The notes under the pieces are model-generated. The model did no database searches. It worked only from the letters and a program-made list of their open reading frames with translations, and was not told where the DNA came from. 64,000 nt of DNA, from contig OY282447.1 of assembly GCA_958296165.1 (NCBI GenBank), positions 2,232,001 through 2,296,000 on the forward strand, given 5' to 3'. Both the position numbers and the translations under genes were made by a program. The stretch is from an uncultured Pseudomonadales bacterium. Lineage in GTDB: Bacteria; Pseudomonadota; Gammaproteobacteria; Pseudomonadales; Azotimanducaceae. Of this stretch, positions 25,853-34,970 are shown piece after piece. The number at the start of each line of letters is the position of its first letter. Positions within the stretch are counted from its first letter, which is position 1.

Positions 25853-28648
25853 ATGAGCATTGCCAACCGATACGACCCAGCCGCGATCGAGCGCGACCTC
25901 TACGCCGAGTGGGAGCACAGCGGCGCCTTCGCGCCGAGCGGCAACGGCGCACCCTACTGCATCGTCATCCCGCCCCCCAACGTCACCGATCGGCTGCACG
26001 TCGGCCACGCCTTCCAGCACACGCTCATGGATGCGCTGATCCGCTATCAACGCATGAACGGCCGCCGCGCCTTGTGGCAAACGGGAACCGATCACGCGCA
26101 AATCGCCACGCAGATGGTGGTAGAGCGCCAGTTGGCCGCGCAGGGCATCGCCTTGCAGGACATCGGCCGGGAGAAGTTCATCGACCGCGTGTGGGCGTGG
26201 AAGGAAAGCACCGGCGGCGCCATCACCCAGCAGATCCGCCGCATGGGATCGTCGGTGGATTGGAACCGCGAACGCTTCACCATGGACGAGGGCTTCTCGC
26301 GCGCCGTGCTCGAAGTATTCGTTCGACTCTACGAGGATGGCCTGATCTATCGCGGCCAGCGGCTCGTGAATTGGGATCCGCAATTGAAGACGTCGATTTC
26401 GGATTTGGAGGTGGAGAACGTCGAGGAACCCGGGCACCTGTGGCACATCCGCTATCCATTGGCGGATGGCGTGTACACGGCCGACGGCGACGATCACCTA
26501 GTGGTCGCCACAACCCGCCCCGAAACCATGCTCGGCGACACGGCCGTGGCGGTTCATCCCGACGACGAACGCTATCGCTCGCTGGTAGGCAACAGCGTGA
26601 TCCTGCCTTTGGCAGGCCGCCGCATTCCGATCATCGCGGATGGCTACGTAGATCGAGAGTTCGGCTCCGGCTGTGTGAAGATCACGCCAGCGCACGACTT
26701 CAACGACCACGCCATCGGCACTCGGCACGGCTTGCCGCTGGTCAACATCTTCAACGCCGACGCCAGCGTGAACGACAACGCGCCGGTGCCGTACCGGGGG
26801 CTGGACCGATTCGAGGTGCGCAAGCGCGTGGTGGCCGATCTCGAAGCTGCCGACCTCGTGGAGCGCGTGCAAGACCACACCATGACGGTGCCGCGCGGCG
26901 ATCGCTCCAAGGCCACCATCGAACCGTGGCTTACCGACCAGTGGTTCGTGAAGATCGCGCCGCTCGCAGGGCCCGCCATCGAGGCCGTGCGGGATGGCAG
27001 GGTGCGTTTCGTTCCCAAGCAGTACGAAAACATGTACTTCGCCTGGATGCGCGACATCCAGGACTGGTGCATCAGCCGCCAGCAATGGTGGGGGCATCGC
27101 ATCCCGGCCTGGTACGACGACGCCGGCAACGTCTACGTGGGGCGCACCGAAGCCGAGGCCCGCGCCAAAGCGGGATTGGCCGACCATGTTGCGCTGCGCC
27201 AAGACGACGACGTGCTGGATACATGGTTCTCGTCCGCGCTGTGGACGTTCGGCACTTTGGGTTGGCCGGAACGCACGCAGGAACTGGCCGACTTCCACCC
27301 CACCGACGTGCTGGTGACGGGCTACGACATCATCTTCTTCTGGGTGGCGCGGATGATCATGATGACCTTGCGCTTCACTGGCGAAGTGCCGTTTCGGAAG
27401 GTGTACATCCACGGCATGGTGCGCGACGCCACCGGGGCCAAGATGTCCAAAACCAGCGGCAACGGGTTGGATCCGCTAGACATCGTGGACGGCATTGCCA
27501 CCGAAGAGCTCGTGGCCAAGCGCACGGCCAACATGACGCAGCCGCAAATGGCCGCCCAGATCGCCGCCCGCACGCGGCGCGAGTATCCCGACGGCATCCA
27601 ACCCTATGGCACCGATGCCGTGCGCTTCGCGTTCTGTGCCTTGGCCTCGCAAGGCAGAGACTTGGCGTTCGATTTGAAACGCATCGAGGGCTATCGGAAC
27701 TTCTGCAACAAACTGTGGAATGCCTCCAAGTTCGTGCTGTCGCACGTAGATGGCGCGGCCCAAGACAGCGCGGCCTTAAACGGGCCGGTGGCCTTGAGCG
27801 CCGCAGACCGCTGGATACGTTCGCTCACCGGGCGGCTGGCTGCCAACGCCCACGCGGCGATCGCCGACTACCGCTTCGATCTATACGCCAATGCGGTGTA
27901 CGAGTTCGCCTGGCACGAGTACTGCGATTGGTACGTGGAGCTCGCCAAGCCGGTGTTGTTCGACGCGCAAGCGCCGCCGGAGCATGTGCGGGCAGTGCGC
28001 AAAACCCTGCTGGAGACGCTTGCGGCGCTGTTGCGCATTGCCCACCCCATCGTGCCGTTCGTCACCGAAACGCTTTGGCGGCACATCGCTCCTCGTGCGG
28101 GCCTGGGCGGCGACACCATCATGCGGCAGCCGTTTCCCAGCCCAGACGACCTGCCCGCCGACCTCGGCGCGGAGGCGGCAGTCGCTTGGCTCAAAGGCGT
28201 GACCACGGCGATTCGCAACATCCGCGGCGAAATGAACGTAAGCCCCGCCAAGGAAGTGGAACTGTTGCTGCAAGATGGCGATACGGCCGATCGGCAACGT
28301 CTGGCCGCAACCGAGGCGCTGCTCAAGCGCTTGGCGAAAGTCGGCGCCTTGCGCTGGCTTGCGGAGGACGAAGAGCCGCCGCCTGCATCCGTGCAAGTGG
28401 TGGGCCGGTTGAAGGTGATGGTGCCGCTGGCTGGCTTGATCGACGCGGACGCGGAATGTGCCCGGCTGCGCAAGGAGATCGACAAGCTGAACAAGGATTT
28501 GGCGCGTGTAGACGCGAAGCTAGGCAATGCCAACTTCGTCGCCAAGGCGCCGGCGGCGGTGGTGGCGAAGGAGCGTGACAGGGGTGCCGCGTTGCGCGCT
28601 CAATTCGCGGTTCTAGACGCTCAGTTGAGCCGCTTGGAAGCAGCATGA
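25853..28648 (+). CDS. valS: Valyl-tRNA synthetase
   Basis: The protein has 931 residues, normal for class I ValRS. The HIGH-type motif is in [16 protein letters not shown] at about residue 42. The editing (CP1) domain includes [13 protein letters not shown], and the KMSKS motif is [16 protein letters not shown]. The C-terminal coiled coil ([20 protein letters not shown]) is complete. It charges tRNA-Val in the cytosol. The stop overlaps the next start by 4 nt. Confidence 0.96.
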   Translation: MSIANRYDPAAIERDLYAEWEHSGAFAPSGNGAPYCIVIPPPNVTDRLHVGHAFQHTLMDALIRYQRMNGRRALWQTGTDHAQIATQMVVERQLAAQGIALQDIGREKFIDRVWAWKESTGGAITQQIRRMGSSVDWNRERFTMDEGFSRAVLEVFVRLYEDGLIYRGQRLVNWDPQLKTSISDLEVENVEEPGHLWHIRYPLADGVYTADGDDHLVVATTRPETMLGDTAVAVHPDDERYRSLVGNSVILPLAGRRIPIIADGYVDREFGSGCVKITPAHDFNDHAIGTRHGLPLVNIFNADASVNDNAPVPYRGLDRFEVRKRVVADLEAADLVERVQDHTMTVPRGDRSKATIEPWLTDQWFVKIAPLAGPAIEAVRDGRVRFVPKQYENMYFAWMRDIQDWCISRQQWWGHRIPAWYDDAGNVYVGRTEAEARAKAGLADHVALRQDDDVLDTWFSSALWTFGTLGWPERTQELADFHPTDVLVTGYDIIFFWVARMIMMTLRFTGEVPFRKVYIHGMVRDATGAKMSKTSGNGLDPLDIVDGIATEELVAKRTANMTQPQMAAQIAARTRREYPDGIQPYGTDAVRFAFCALASQGRDLAFDLKRIEGYRNFCNKLWNASKFVLSHVDGAAQDSAALNGPVALSAADRWIRSLTGRLAANAHAAIADYRFDLYANAVYEFAWHEYCDWYVELAKPVLFDAQAPPEHVRAVRKTLLETLAALLRIAHPIVPFVTETLWRHIAPRAGLGGDTIMRQPFPSPDDLPADLGAEAAVAWLKGVTTAIRNIRGEMNVSPAKEVELLLQDGDTADRQRLAATEALLKRLAKVGALRWLAEDEEPPPASVQVVGRLKVMVPLAGLIDADAECARLRKEIDKLNKDLARVDAKLGNANFVAKAPAAVVAKERDRGAALRAQFAVLDAQLSRLEAA

Positions 28649-29586
28649 ACGACGCACTGAAGGTCTTCGCCGGGCGCTCCAATCCCGGCCTTGCGGATGA
28701 AATCTGCGATTGTCTGGGCATCGAACGCAGCAGCCTGACGATCTCGCGTTTTTCCAACGACAACTTCTCCGTGCAGATCGACGAGAACGTGCGTGAACGC
28801 GACGTCTTCGTCGTGCAGGCGTTCACCGAACCGGCCAGCGATTGCATCATGGAGTTGCTGATTACGCTCGATGCCCTGCGCAGCGCTTCGGCGAGCCGCA
28901 TCACCGCGGTGATCCCCTATTTCTCCTACGCCCGCTCGGACAAGAAGGACGCGCCGCGCATCTCCATTGCCGGCCGCCTGATCGCGGACTTGCTCAAGAC
29001 CGCCGGCGCCAATCGCGTGCTGACCATGGATCTGCACGCCGAGCAGGTTCACGGCTTCTTCAGCATCCCCGTCGATCACTTGACGGCCATCCCAATCGTC
29101 GCCGAACACCTCGCCAACACTTGCGACTTGGGCAACGCGGTAGTGGTCGCAAGCGATGCCGGCGGCGCCAAACGGGCCGGCAAGTTCGCCACTCGCCTTG
29201 GCCTGCCGCTCGCCATCATCGACAAGCGCCGCGTGAGCGACACCGAAGTGCGCCAAGGGCATGTGGTGGGCGACGTGCGCACCAAGGACGCCATCGTCTT
29301 CGAGGACGAAATCGCCACCGGCGGCACGATCGTCGAAACCGCGCACACTCTGCACAAAGCCGGCGCCAGGCGCGTCTTCGCCGGCGCCACCCACGGCGTA
29401 CTGGTCGGCGACGCGACGAGCCGGTTGGAACGCGCCCCGATCGCGTCCTTGACCGTGACCAACACGGTACGCGTAGACGCCACCAAGAGCGTGGCAGGGA
29501 TGACGGTGCTCTCCGTGGCGCCGCTGATGGCCGAAGCCATTCGCCGCATCCACACCGGCGAGAGTGTGGGCGCGTTGTTCGCCTAG
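28645..29586 (+). CDS. prs: Ribose-phosphate pyrophosphokinase
   Basis: The 313-residue protein overlaps valS by ATGA. It makes PRPP from ribose 5-phosphate and ATP. Visible motifs are [20 protein letters not shown] (ATP-side flag region), [19 protein letters not shown] and [20 protein letters not shown]. The PRPP-binding loop is [18 protein letters not shown], with E-D where the commonest enzymes have D-D. Attachment to valS is not the usual enterobacterial location of prs, so this may be a lineage-specific arrangement or a second PRPP synthetase-like gene. Confidence 0.88.
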   Translation: MNDALKVFAGRSNPGLADEICDCLGIERSSLTISRFSNDNFSVQIDENVRERDVFVVQAFTEPASDCIMELLITLDALRSASASRITAVIPYFSYARSDKKDAPRISIAGRLIADLLKTAGANRVLTMDLHAEQVHGFFSIPVDHLTAIPIVAEHLANTCDLGNAVVVASDAGGAKRAGKFATRLGLPLAIIDKRRVSDTEVRQGHVVGDVRTKDAIVFEDEIATGGTIVETAHTLHKAGARRVFAGATHGVLVGDATSRLERAPIASLTVTNTVRVDATKSVAGMTVLSVAPLMAEAIRRIHTGESVGALFA

Positions 29587-29631
29587 CGCTACTAGCCAAG
29601 CAGCCCGAAAGGGCAATTCAGCAAAACGACA

Positions 29632-31317
29632 CTAGCTGCGCAGCGTTACTCCGGCCAGCGCACCGGTGTGTTCGCCTTGCTCCATGAACACTTGCCCGTT
29701 GACGATCATGTGGTCGTAGCCGCGGCCCTTCTGCACGTACCGACCCGCACCGCCTGGAAAGTCGTGCTTGTACTCCGGCAGCTCCATCCCTAGGTTGTCG
29801 ACGTCGATCACGTTCACGTCCGCGAACGCGCCGGCGCGGAGAACGCCGCGATCCTTGATGCCGAAGATGCCGGCGGTGTCGCTGGTCCAACCGCGTATGG
29901 CTTCCTCGAAGCTCATCACGCCACGGGCCTTCACCCAATAGGTGAGCAGCCATGTTGGCGAGCTAGCGTCCATGATTTGACCCACGTGGGCGCCGGAATC
30001 TGCCAGACCCATCGCTACGTTGGGGTTGGTGATCATCTCCTCGATGGCGTCCATGGACTGGTTCAAGCCGGGGTGCCAGAGCACAACCCGACCCTTGTGC
30101 TTGCGATTCAGTTCCACGAAGGCGGCCACTTCGGATTGGCCAGTGCGCTCCGCGTAGGCGGCGAGCGAGCGGCGGCGGTCGTGGACGTAATCCAAGTCGT
30201 CGTCCGCGAGGATGTATGTCTGCTCGAAATCAAGCCCCGGCGGTTGGTCGAGATCGAGCAAGCGGGCGCGGACAGACGCATCCTCCAACGCCGCCAAGCG
30301 CTGCGCGAAGGGCAGGGCGTGCAGTTCCTTCCACGCCGCGCTGGCGCCGAACGGGTTGCGATGATCCAAGCTGAACAGCCCGCCGATGCCACGGGCACTG
30401 GTTTGCGGGCGCAGCATCGCGCCGTTGGCGTTCTCTTCCTCGGCGAAGCCGATCACGCGCCGGTAGAGGTCCGGGCGGCGGTAGCTGTGGGCAAGGCCGA
30501 ACGTCGCCCGGACGTTGTTCTCACGCGAGAGCTGGCCCACCCAGGCGATTTCTGCGCGGGTCTTCGGCAGATGTTCTTCACGGTCGCGTTCGCCGATGCG
30601 CAGAGCGCCCTCGAAGACGCCTTTGCCGCGCCGGCCCAGCACGCCGCCGATGGCCAAGAGTTCGCTGGGGTCGGCGTGCGTGCCCGGTACGTAGCGGCCA
30701 TCCGGCACCTTGTGCAGAAAGGTACGGGAGGTGGAGAAGCCCAAAGCGCCAGCGCCGATGGCTTCGTCTACCAAATCGCACATCTTTTCTACGTCGTCGG
30801 CGTTGGCGGGCGCTTCATCCAAGCTGCGCTTGCCCATGGCGTGGATGCGCACGGCGCAGTGGCCTACCATGCCGCCGACGTTCACGCCCTTGTCCAAGCG
30901 GTCGATGAATTGCAGATATTCGCCGAAGTGCTCCCAATCCCACGGCAGGCCGGCGTTGATGGATTCCTGCGGGATGTCCTCCACGGATTCCATCATTTCC
31001 GCTAGATAGCCGCGATCCTCCGGCTTGCACGGCGCGAACGTGACGCCGCAGTTGCCAGTGACCACCGACGTCACGCCGTGGTAGCAAGACGAAGACGCGA
31101 TGGGGTCCCAAGCGATTTGCGCATCCAAGTGGGTATGGATGTCGACGAATCCGGGCGTAATGGCTTTGCCCGTAGCGTCGATTTCGCGCCCGGCCTTGCC
31201 GTCCACTTGGCCGATGGCAACGATGCGCTCGCCAGCTATCGCAAGGTCGCCCACCCTTCCCGGCGCCCCGGTGCCGTCGACCAGCGTGCCGTTGCGGATG
31301 ATGAGGTCGTAGGCCAT
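29632..31317 (-). CDS. N-acyl-D-amino-acid deacylase / amidohydrolase family 3
   Basis: The protein of 561 residues starts MAYDLIIRNGTLVDGTGAPG, the typical beta-sandwich entry of D-aminoacylase-type amidohydrolases. The metal site is GFVDIHTHLDAQIAWDP at about residue 55. SSSCYHGVTSVVTGNCGVTF follows, where the Cys-containing loop is characteristic of D-aminoacylases. Later come VLWHPGLNQSMD and GLADSGAHVGQ (metal-ligand Asp/His region). It probably hydrolyses N-acyl-D-amino acids or related amides. It converges with prs and has no operon partner. Confidence 0.85.
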   Translation of the reverse strand: MAYDLIIRNGTLVDGTGAPGRVGDLAIAGERIVAIGQVDGKAGREIDATGKAITPGFVDIHTHLDAQIAWDPIASSSCYHGVTSVVTGNCGVTFAPCKPEDRGYLAEMMESVEDIPQESINAGLPWDWEHFGEYLQFIDRLDKGVNVGGMVGHCAVRIHAMGKRSLDEAPANADDVEKMCDLVDEAIGAGALGFSTSRTFLHKVPDGRYVPGTHADPSELLAIGGVLGRRGKGVFEGALRIGERDREEHLPKTRAEIAWVGQLSRENNVRATFGLAHSYRRPDLYRRVIGFAEEENANGAMLRPQTSARGIGGLFSLDHRNPFGASAAWKELHALPFAQRLAALEDASVRARLLDLDQPPGLDFEQTYILADDDLDYVHDRRRSLAAYAERTGQSEVAAFVELNRKHKGRVVLWHPGLNQSMDAIEEMITNPNVAMGLADSGAHVGQIMDASSPTWLLTYWVKARGVMSFEEAIRGWTSDTAGIFGIKDRGVLRAGAFADVNVIDVDNLGMELPEYKHDFPGGAGRYVQKGRGYDHMIVNGQVFMEQGEHTGALAGVTLRS

Positions 31318-31619
31318 GCGAATCTCCGTGTTGACCGTGTGACGGTGAGACTAGCCCCGGCGCCTTCGCCAACGCAACTCTAGCCGTCTTGGGAGTGCGT
31401 CAACGCAAAGCAGAAATGTCCCCTCTGCCGGCCCGACGCCCGGAATCGTTGTTGCGGGGTTCAATCGGATGAGCCGATGGAGCGCAGGCGCGACAGCCCA
31501 AGTTCTACGCACAGCGGTGCCGGCACAGCCATCGCCGGTGGCCGTGGCACTCTGAGCACAGCGTCGTGCCGTCGCAGAGTCAGAAGCGCGGCTCGTCGCT
31601 CTGTTCGTGGTTCATGGGG
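31318..31619. other. Intergenic stretch upstream of the deacylase
   Basis: No supported gene. The first 60 bp should hold the deacylase promoter (leftward). The rest has only short open frames without recognisable content. Confidence 0.3.
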
Positions 31620-31931
31620 TTACTGCGTTGGCCGCGCCACGGATCGTCTTCGCGGTGGTGGTGCAGAACGGAACGCTCTCACACTGTCTCTTTCCTGTTC
31701 GACTTCAAGCTCCACCGCTCTCATGTAGTCTTGTACATGGCGGCGGCGATCCGCTTCGGCCAACAACGCCGTGCCTGATGCAGCACCGGCTTCATCGCCT
31801 TCGGCAAGGGCGTCTTGGATACCGAGCACCAACCCTTCACGACCGTCATCGCTCGACATGGCTTCCTGGACGATCTCTTCGTCTAGGTTGCTCTTGACGG
31901 CTGCGGTAGTCGGCCAGTCGTTCTCGTGCAT
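31620..31931 (-). CDS. Possible antitoxin partner of the RelE/HigB-like toxin
   Basis: The frame from ATG 31931 begins MHENDWPTTAAVKSNLDEEI and is acidic in its first 70 residues and basic at the end. It overlaps the toxin gene's 3' end by about 85 bp, further than is usual for toxin-antitoxin pairs. No helix-turn-helix of the HigA type is evident. Position and charge are the only support; it may be a decayed antitoxin or a spurious frame. Confidence 0.3.
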   Translation of the reverse strand: MHENDWPTTAAVKSNLDEEIVQEAMSSDDGREGLVLGIQDALAEGDEAGAASGTALLAEADRRRHVQDYMRAVELEVEQERDSVRAFRSAPPPRRRSVARPTQ

Positions 31932-32217
31932 GTCTGATCTCCCGTTGCTGATTGCTCTTGTCACTGCCGCCTAGAAGTATAAGCCGTCCTGTGTCCGCTT
32001 TGGCGTAGTAGACGCGGTAGCCGGGACTGAACAACATCTTGATCTCGTACAGTCCACCAGAGAGAGGTTTCGCCATCGTCGCTAGGCGTTGGGGATCGTT
32101 GATGCAACGTTTGACCGCCATCTGCACGCGGTTTTTGTTGGGGCCTGGTAGTTGTTTCAACCAGCGCAGGTATGGCATTCGCCCACTGAGAGTGGTGTAG
32201 TGGATCGGCTCTGGCAT
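31846..32217 (-). CDS. RelE/HigB-like toxin (addiction-module killer type)
   Basis: This frame of 123 codons has the core of the Gp49/RelE-type addiction-module killer family. It begins MPEPIHYTTLSGRMPYLRWL, followed by GLYEIKMLFSPGYRVYYAKA (the beta-strand motif E-I-K..PGYRVY). It continues with RLILLGGSDKSNQQREIRHA, where G-G-D-K-S is the family hallmark, written G-G-S-D-K-S here. Such toxins are ribosome-dependent mRNA interferases. The usual C-terminus would be around RERLADY; the last 20 residues are an extension that runs over the downstream frame. Confidence 0.65.
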   Translation of the reverse strand: MPEPIHYTTLSGRMPYLRWLKQLPGPNKNRVQMAVKRCINDPQRLATMAKPLSGGLYEIKMLFSPGYRVYYAKADTGRLILLGGSDKSNQQREIRHARERLADYRSRQEQPRRRDRPGSHVER

Positions 32218-32250
32218 GGGTCATATTACGCGTGGATGGGCTGGATTGGC

Positions 32251-32384
32251 CTAGGCGATCGCCGACAAGTCCTCGGCCGCGCCGAGGTCCAGGTCGTCCG
32301 CCCAGCCGGCGTGACGAGACGCAGCAGGTCGGCCAGCACCGCGCCGAGGATGTAGAGGTACTTGTGTGCCGCGTCGTGATCCAT
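32251..32384 (-). pseudogene. Rpn/YhgA-type recombination-promoting nuclease, N-terminal remnant 1 (frameshifted)
   Basis: ATG 32384 starts MDHDAAHKYLYILGAVLADL. After one shift near 32310 the frame continues GWADDLDLGAAEDLSAIA and stops at 32251. It matches, almost residue for residue, the 47-codon ORF at 60588-60731. It resembles the first 45 residues of Rpn-family PD-(D/E)XK nucleases (H-D..Y..LF..P..V.DLL..F....W...LD). The catalytic domain is absent. Confidence 0.55.
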
Positions 32385-32519
32385 GCGGCGCACGATAGGC
32401 GCACCGCAGCCGCGTGTATGCAGTACATCGGCCCGGCGCAGCGTGCGTGAATGTCACCGGCCGCTGTGCGAGATCCGCGCATGCCGCGGCGCGACATCGC
32501 CACCGGCTGCCGTGCGAAC

Positions 32520-32555
32520 GGGCTATCGCGAGCCTACGATTTGTCGCACGCCCCG
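32520..32555 (-). repeat. Dispersed ~35-bp repeat, copy B
   Basis: On the minus strand it reads GGGGCGTGCGACAAATCGTA followed by GGCTCGCGATAGCCC. It lies about 140 bp upstream of the Rpn remnant start, as does copy C at 60915-60948. Confidence 0.55.
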
Positions 32556-32642
32556 TCTTGGCGGCGCCACTGCGCCGCCGGCTTGGCGTGCGGATTCACC
32601 ACGTCGCCGTCGTGCAGCACGTCGGTCAAAGTCTCCCATGGA
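32556..32642 (-). pseudogene. Phytanoyl-CoA dioxygenase, C-terminal scrap
   Basis: The minus-strand frame reads LTDVLHDGDVVNPHAKPAAQ and then runs into the repeat, where it stops. It is a paralogue of the C-terminus of the intact gene at 34125 (PIDVLHDGDVVNPHAQLAAH). A third member of that gene family was therefore broken here. Confidence 0.6.
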
Positions 32643-33054
32643 AGCCATCCCGAATCCAATGGACCCACTCTTGCTGCTGTTTCGCTCCTCGCGAATCATC
32701 AGGCTTCTGCGTACTGGTCGAAGATTTCGGCCCCTGGCTCGGCAGATCGACAAAGAACTGCGCGGTGTCCGACGCACCGACGTAGGTCAAGCACTTCGGA
32801 AAGTTAGCGTGCTCTACAGTACCAGAGTCTTGGCGGAGGACAACCCGCACATACTTCCTCGCCTTTGAAGGCGATGTATGATCTGGAACGCAAGGTTCCA
32901 GAGCTACGATATTCGCCGTGGGAACAATAAACGGAGACAACTGTGTTCTGTTCGTGTCATCGCTCGCAAACCAATACTCAAGAACACCAAACACATAGGC
33001 TAGGACGTTTTCAGTTTTGCAATTCTTGTCCTCGATGACGCACTGTCGCTTCAT
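32626..33054 (-). CDS. Hypothetical soluble protein or C-terminal part of the adjacent membrane protein
   Basis: The 142-codon frame starts MKRQCVIEDKNCKTENVLAY and overlaps the upstream gene by 44 bp. It is less GC-rich than its surroundings. Reading upstream in this frame gives PYFYLRVFSLSPELSVG, a plausible continuation from the upstream membrane protein. The two could therefore be one gene split by a frameshift near 33100. I recognise no domain. The last 20 codons overlap the dioxygenase scrap in another frame, suggesting that the true end is nearby. Confidence 0.45.
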   Translation of the reverse strand: MKRQCVIEDKNCKTENVLAYVFGVLEYWFASDDTNRTQLSPFIVPTANIVALEPCVPDHTSPSKARKYVRVVLRQDSGTVEHANFPKCLTYVGASDTAQFFVDLPSQGPKSSTSTQKPDDSRGAKQQQEWVHWIRDGFHGRL

Positions 33055-33736
33055 ACCAACCGACAGCTCTGGCGACAGCGAAAAGACACGCAGATAGAAG
33101 TATGGCTGCTACCACTAGAAAGCCCTGCGGACCGACCTCCAAGAGTTTCCATGCACGAAGCCGCTTACCGTCTAGGAACTTCGTCTTTACCAGACTCATC
33201 CATTTCTCCACTACTTTCGAACGGCCATGGTCGAGCATTTCGCAAAAATACTTCGCGTCGTCTAGGAAGCTTTTGGCCAAGCCACTGCGCCTCTTGCTGC
33301 TATCAACCTGTTCTTCTTGTTCCCTAGCTCTGATATCACGGTGGCGGACTCTAAAGGTCGACGGTTTCGAATCTCTGTCGATCGGTGGAAGCTGCAATGC
33401 TTGGATGACCCAACGGAGTCTGTCAAGGCTAGCTTGTCCACCAAAGACAGCAGGGAGCAAGTGTGCGAGAAGAAGCCAGAGAGCCAATAGTATGCTAATG
33501 ATGAAGGTTACGCCAAAATACCATATTCGATAAGATAGGTAAGAGAGGAGGAGGAAGGAGAGGAGGAAGAGGAGGACGAAGAAGAGCTTGTCGACCTTGG
33601 CTAACCAAGCGAATAGAAGGTCTAGCGAACTAGCGAAGTTCAGGTAGTCGATATTGAAGCTGTCGTAGTATGACTGGGAGAAGAACAACCCGAGCGCAGC
33701 AGCCCCAAAGAACAACGCGAACGGAAGCCCTCTCAT
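33011..33736 (-). CDS. Hypothetical membrane protein, AT-richer than its neighbours
   Basis: ATG 33736 gives about 241 residues, beginning MRGLPFALFFGAAALGLFFS. Three or four strongly hydrophobic N-terminal helices (including KLFFVLLFLLSFLLLSYLSY and TFIISILLALWLLLAHLLPA) are followed by a charged cytosolic region with REQEEQVDSSKRRSGLAKSF. A final hydrophobic helix follows (FLVVAAILLSACLFAVARAV). The codon composition (Leu as CTC/CTT/TTG mixtures, low GC) differs from nearby genes and suggests transfer. No family is recognised. Confidence 0.5.
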   Translation of the reverse strand: MRGLPFALFFGAAALGLFFSQSYYDSFNIDYLNFASSLDLLFAWLAKVDKLFFVLLFLLSFLLLSYLSYRIWYFGVTFIISILLALWLLLAHLLPAVFGGQASLDRLRWVIQALQLPPIDRDSKPSTFRVRHRDIRAREQEEQVDSSKRRSGLAKSFLDDAKYFCEMLDHGRSKVVEKWMSLVKTKFLDGKRLRAWKLLEVGPQGFLVVAAILLSACLFAVARAVGWYEATVRHRGQELQN

Positions 33737-33931
33737 GGCGCAAGAGTCGCTGCGGTTGGCAAGACCCACAGAGACCGACGAGGCGCACCGAACTCGCCCG
33801 AGCGATCGTGTGTTAGGCGGCTGGCCTGATCCTCCGCAGCGGGGAAAGTCTCGCGCCAAACCGACATCGACCGCGGGAACAAGCTACGATTAAACCCACC
33901 AAGAAGATTATGCCTTCGTGCAGGCACTCGT

Positions 33932-34093
33932 TCAATACCAGCAAGTTGCTGGATCTGCGGCGCGGTGCAGCGCCGCGAGTTCGTCTTCTCGCCCGACGAA
34001 CACGGGCGGGGACGACCGATCGGACTCGTCCACATAGGCCTGAAAGCGGTCGAACACGGCATCGACGGTGGGATGTGCGTCCGGTGCCGCCAT
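33932..34093 (-). pseudogene. AAA/STAND ATPase N-terminal scrap
   Basis: The 53-residue minus-strand frame begins MAAPDAHPTVDAVFDRFQAY. It contains PVFVGREDELAALHRA, the F-V-G-R-E..L..L entry that precedes the Walker A loop in STAND/AAA-type ATPases. It then runs into unrelated sequence and stops. The P-loop itself is missing. The surrounding 33.74-34.12 kb contains nothing else recognisable. Confidence 0.4.
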
Positions 34094-34124
34094 CGTATAC
34101 CCGAGTGCCCGGCCAGCCGTCCGG

Positions 34125-34970
34125 CTACGCCCGGTGATGCGCCGCGAGCTGGGCGTGCGGGTTCACCACGTCGCCGTCGTGCAGTACGTCGATGGGGTCG
34201 CGGCCGTCCACGCCTATGCCGAAGCGGTGATAGCCGAGCAGCCGCAGCAGCTGCTCCGGCAGCTCGCGGGCCACGGCCCGGGGCACGGAGACCAGCTGGA
34301 TTTCCTGCGGGCGCAGATACGCCACGTTGTGGCTCATGAAGAAGCCCAAGCGTTCGCGATCCTTGGAGTTGTTGGCGCCGCCGCCGTGCCAGAGGCCGCC
34401 TTCCCACATCAGCATGGTGCCGGAGCGCATCTCCACTTGCAGCGTCTCTACGTTCTGATCCGGCTTGCGGTCGTACCACTTGTGGCTGTACGGCACGATG
34501 TGCGTCGCGCCGTTCTCGATGTCGTAGTCGTCCAAGGCGATCAGCGCGTTGCACACGAAGTGCGGATGTGGCCTTGGGATCGGCCACAGGCCGTCGTCCT
34601 GGTGCAGGAATTGGCGGGTTTCGCCCGGCAGCACGTTGAAGAGCGTGGTCACGTTGATCTGCGTGCGTTTGCCGAGCACGCCTTCCACGAGCGCCCGGAT
34701 GCGCGCGTCTAGGAACAGATGGTCTACCGCACGGGTCTTCGCCAGTAGGTTGTGGGCGCGCCACGTTTTGCCGGTGTTGGTGCCGATGGCGCGCATTTCC
34801 GTGATCGGCACTTCGGTATCGAAGGCTTTGCGGATGCGCGCCACTTCGTCCGGCGCGATGAAGTCCTCGACGATCGTGTAGCCCTGCCGCTCGATCTCGG
34901 CAACGCGCACGGTGATGTTCAAGCCATCGATCGCCAAGTCTTCGGCGGGCTGTTGCGCCGTGGCGTTCAC
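34125..34970 (-). CDS. Phytanoyl-CoA dioxygenase family protein B
   Basis: GTG 34970 overlaps the stop of the upstream gene by 4 nt and gives 281 residues. Iron ligands are visible in TRQFLHQDDGLWPIPRPHPH (H-x-D) and in the late His of MWEGGLWHGGGANNS. The 2OG-binding Arg is probably in RERLGFFMSHN. This is a cytosolic Fe(II)/2OG dioxygenase of the PhyH family, whose members hydroxylate fatty-acyl chains, small metabolites or phosphonates. It is translationally coupled to a second PhyH paralogue, so the two may act sequentially or as a heteromer. Confidence 0.85.
   Translation of the reverse strand: MNATAQQPAEDLAIDGLNITVRVAEIERQGYTIVEDFIAPDEVARIRKAFDTEVPITEMRAIGTNTGKTWRAHNLLAKTRAVDHLFLDARIRALVEGVLGKRTQINVTTLFNVLPGETRQFLHQDDGLWPIPRPHPHFVCNALIALDDYDIENGATHIVPYSHKWYDRKPDQNVETLQVEMRSGTMLMWEGGLWHGGGANNSKDRERLGFFMSHNVAYLRPQEIQLVSVPRAVARELPEQLLRLLGYHRFGIGVDGRDPIDVLHDGDVVNPHAQLAAHHRA

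Noticed and set aside
25546-28578. Open frame of about 1,000 codons overlapping valS in another frame
   Set aside because: It is Arg/His-rich shadow coding of valS with no motif of its own.
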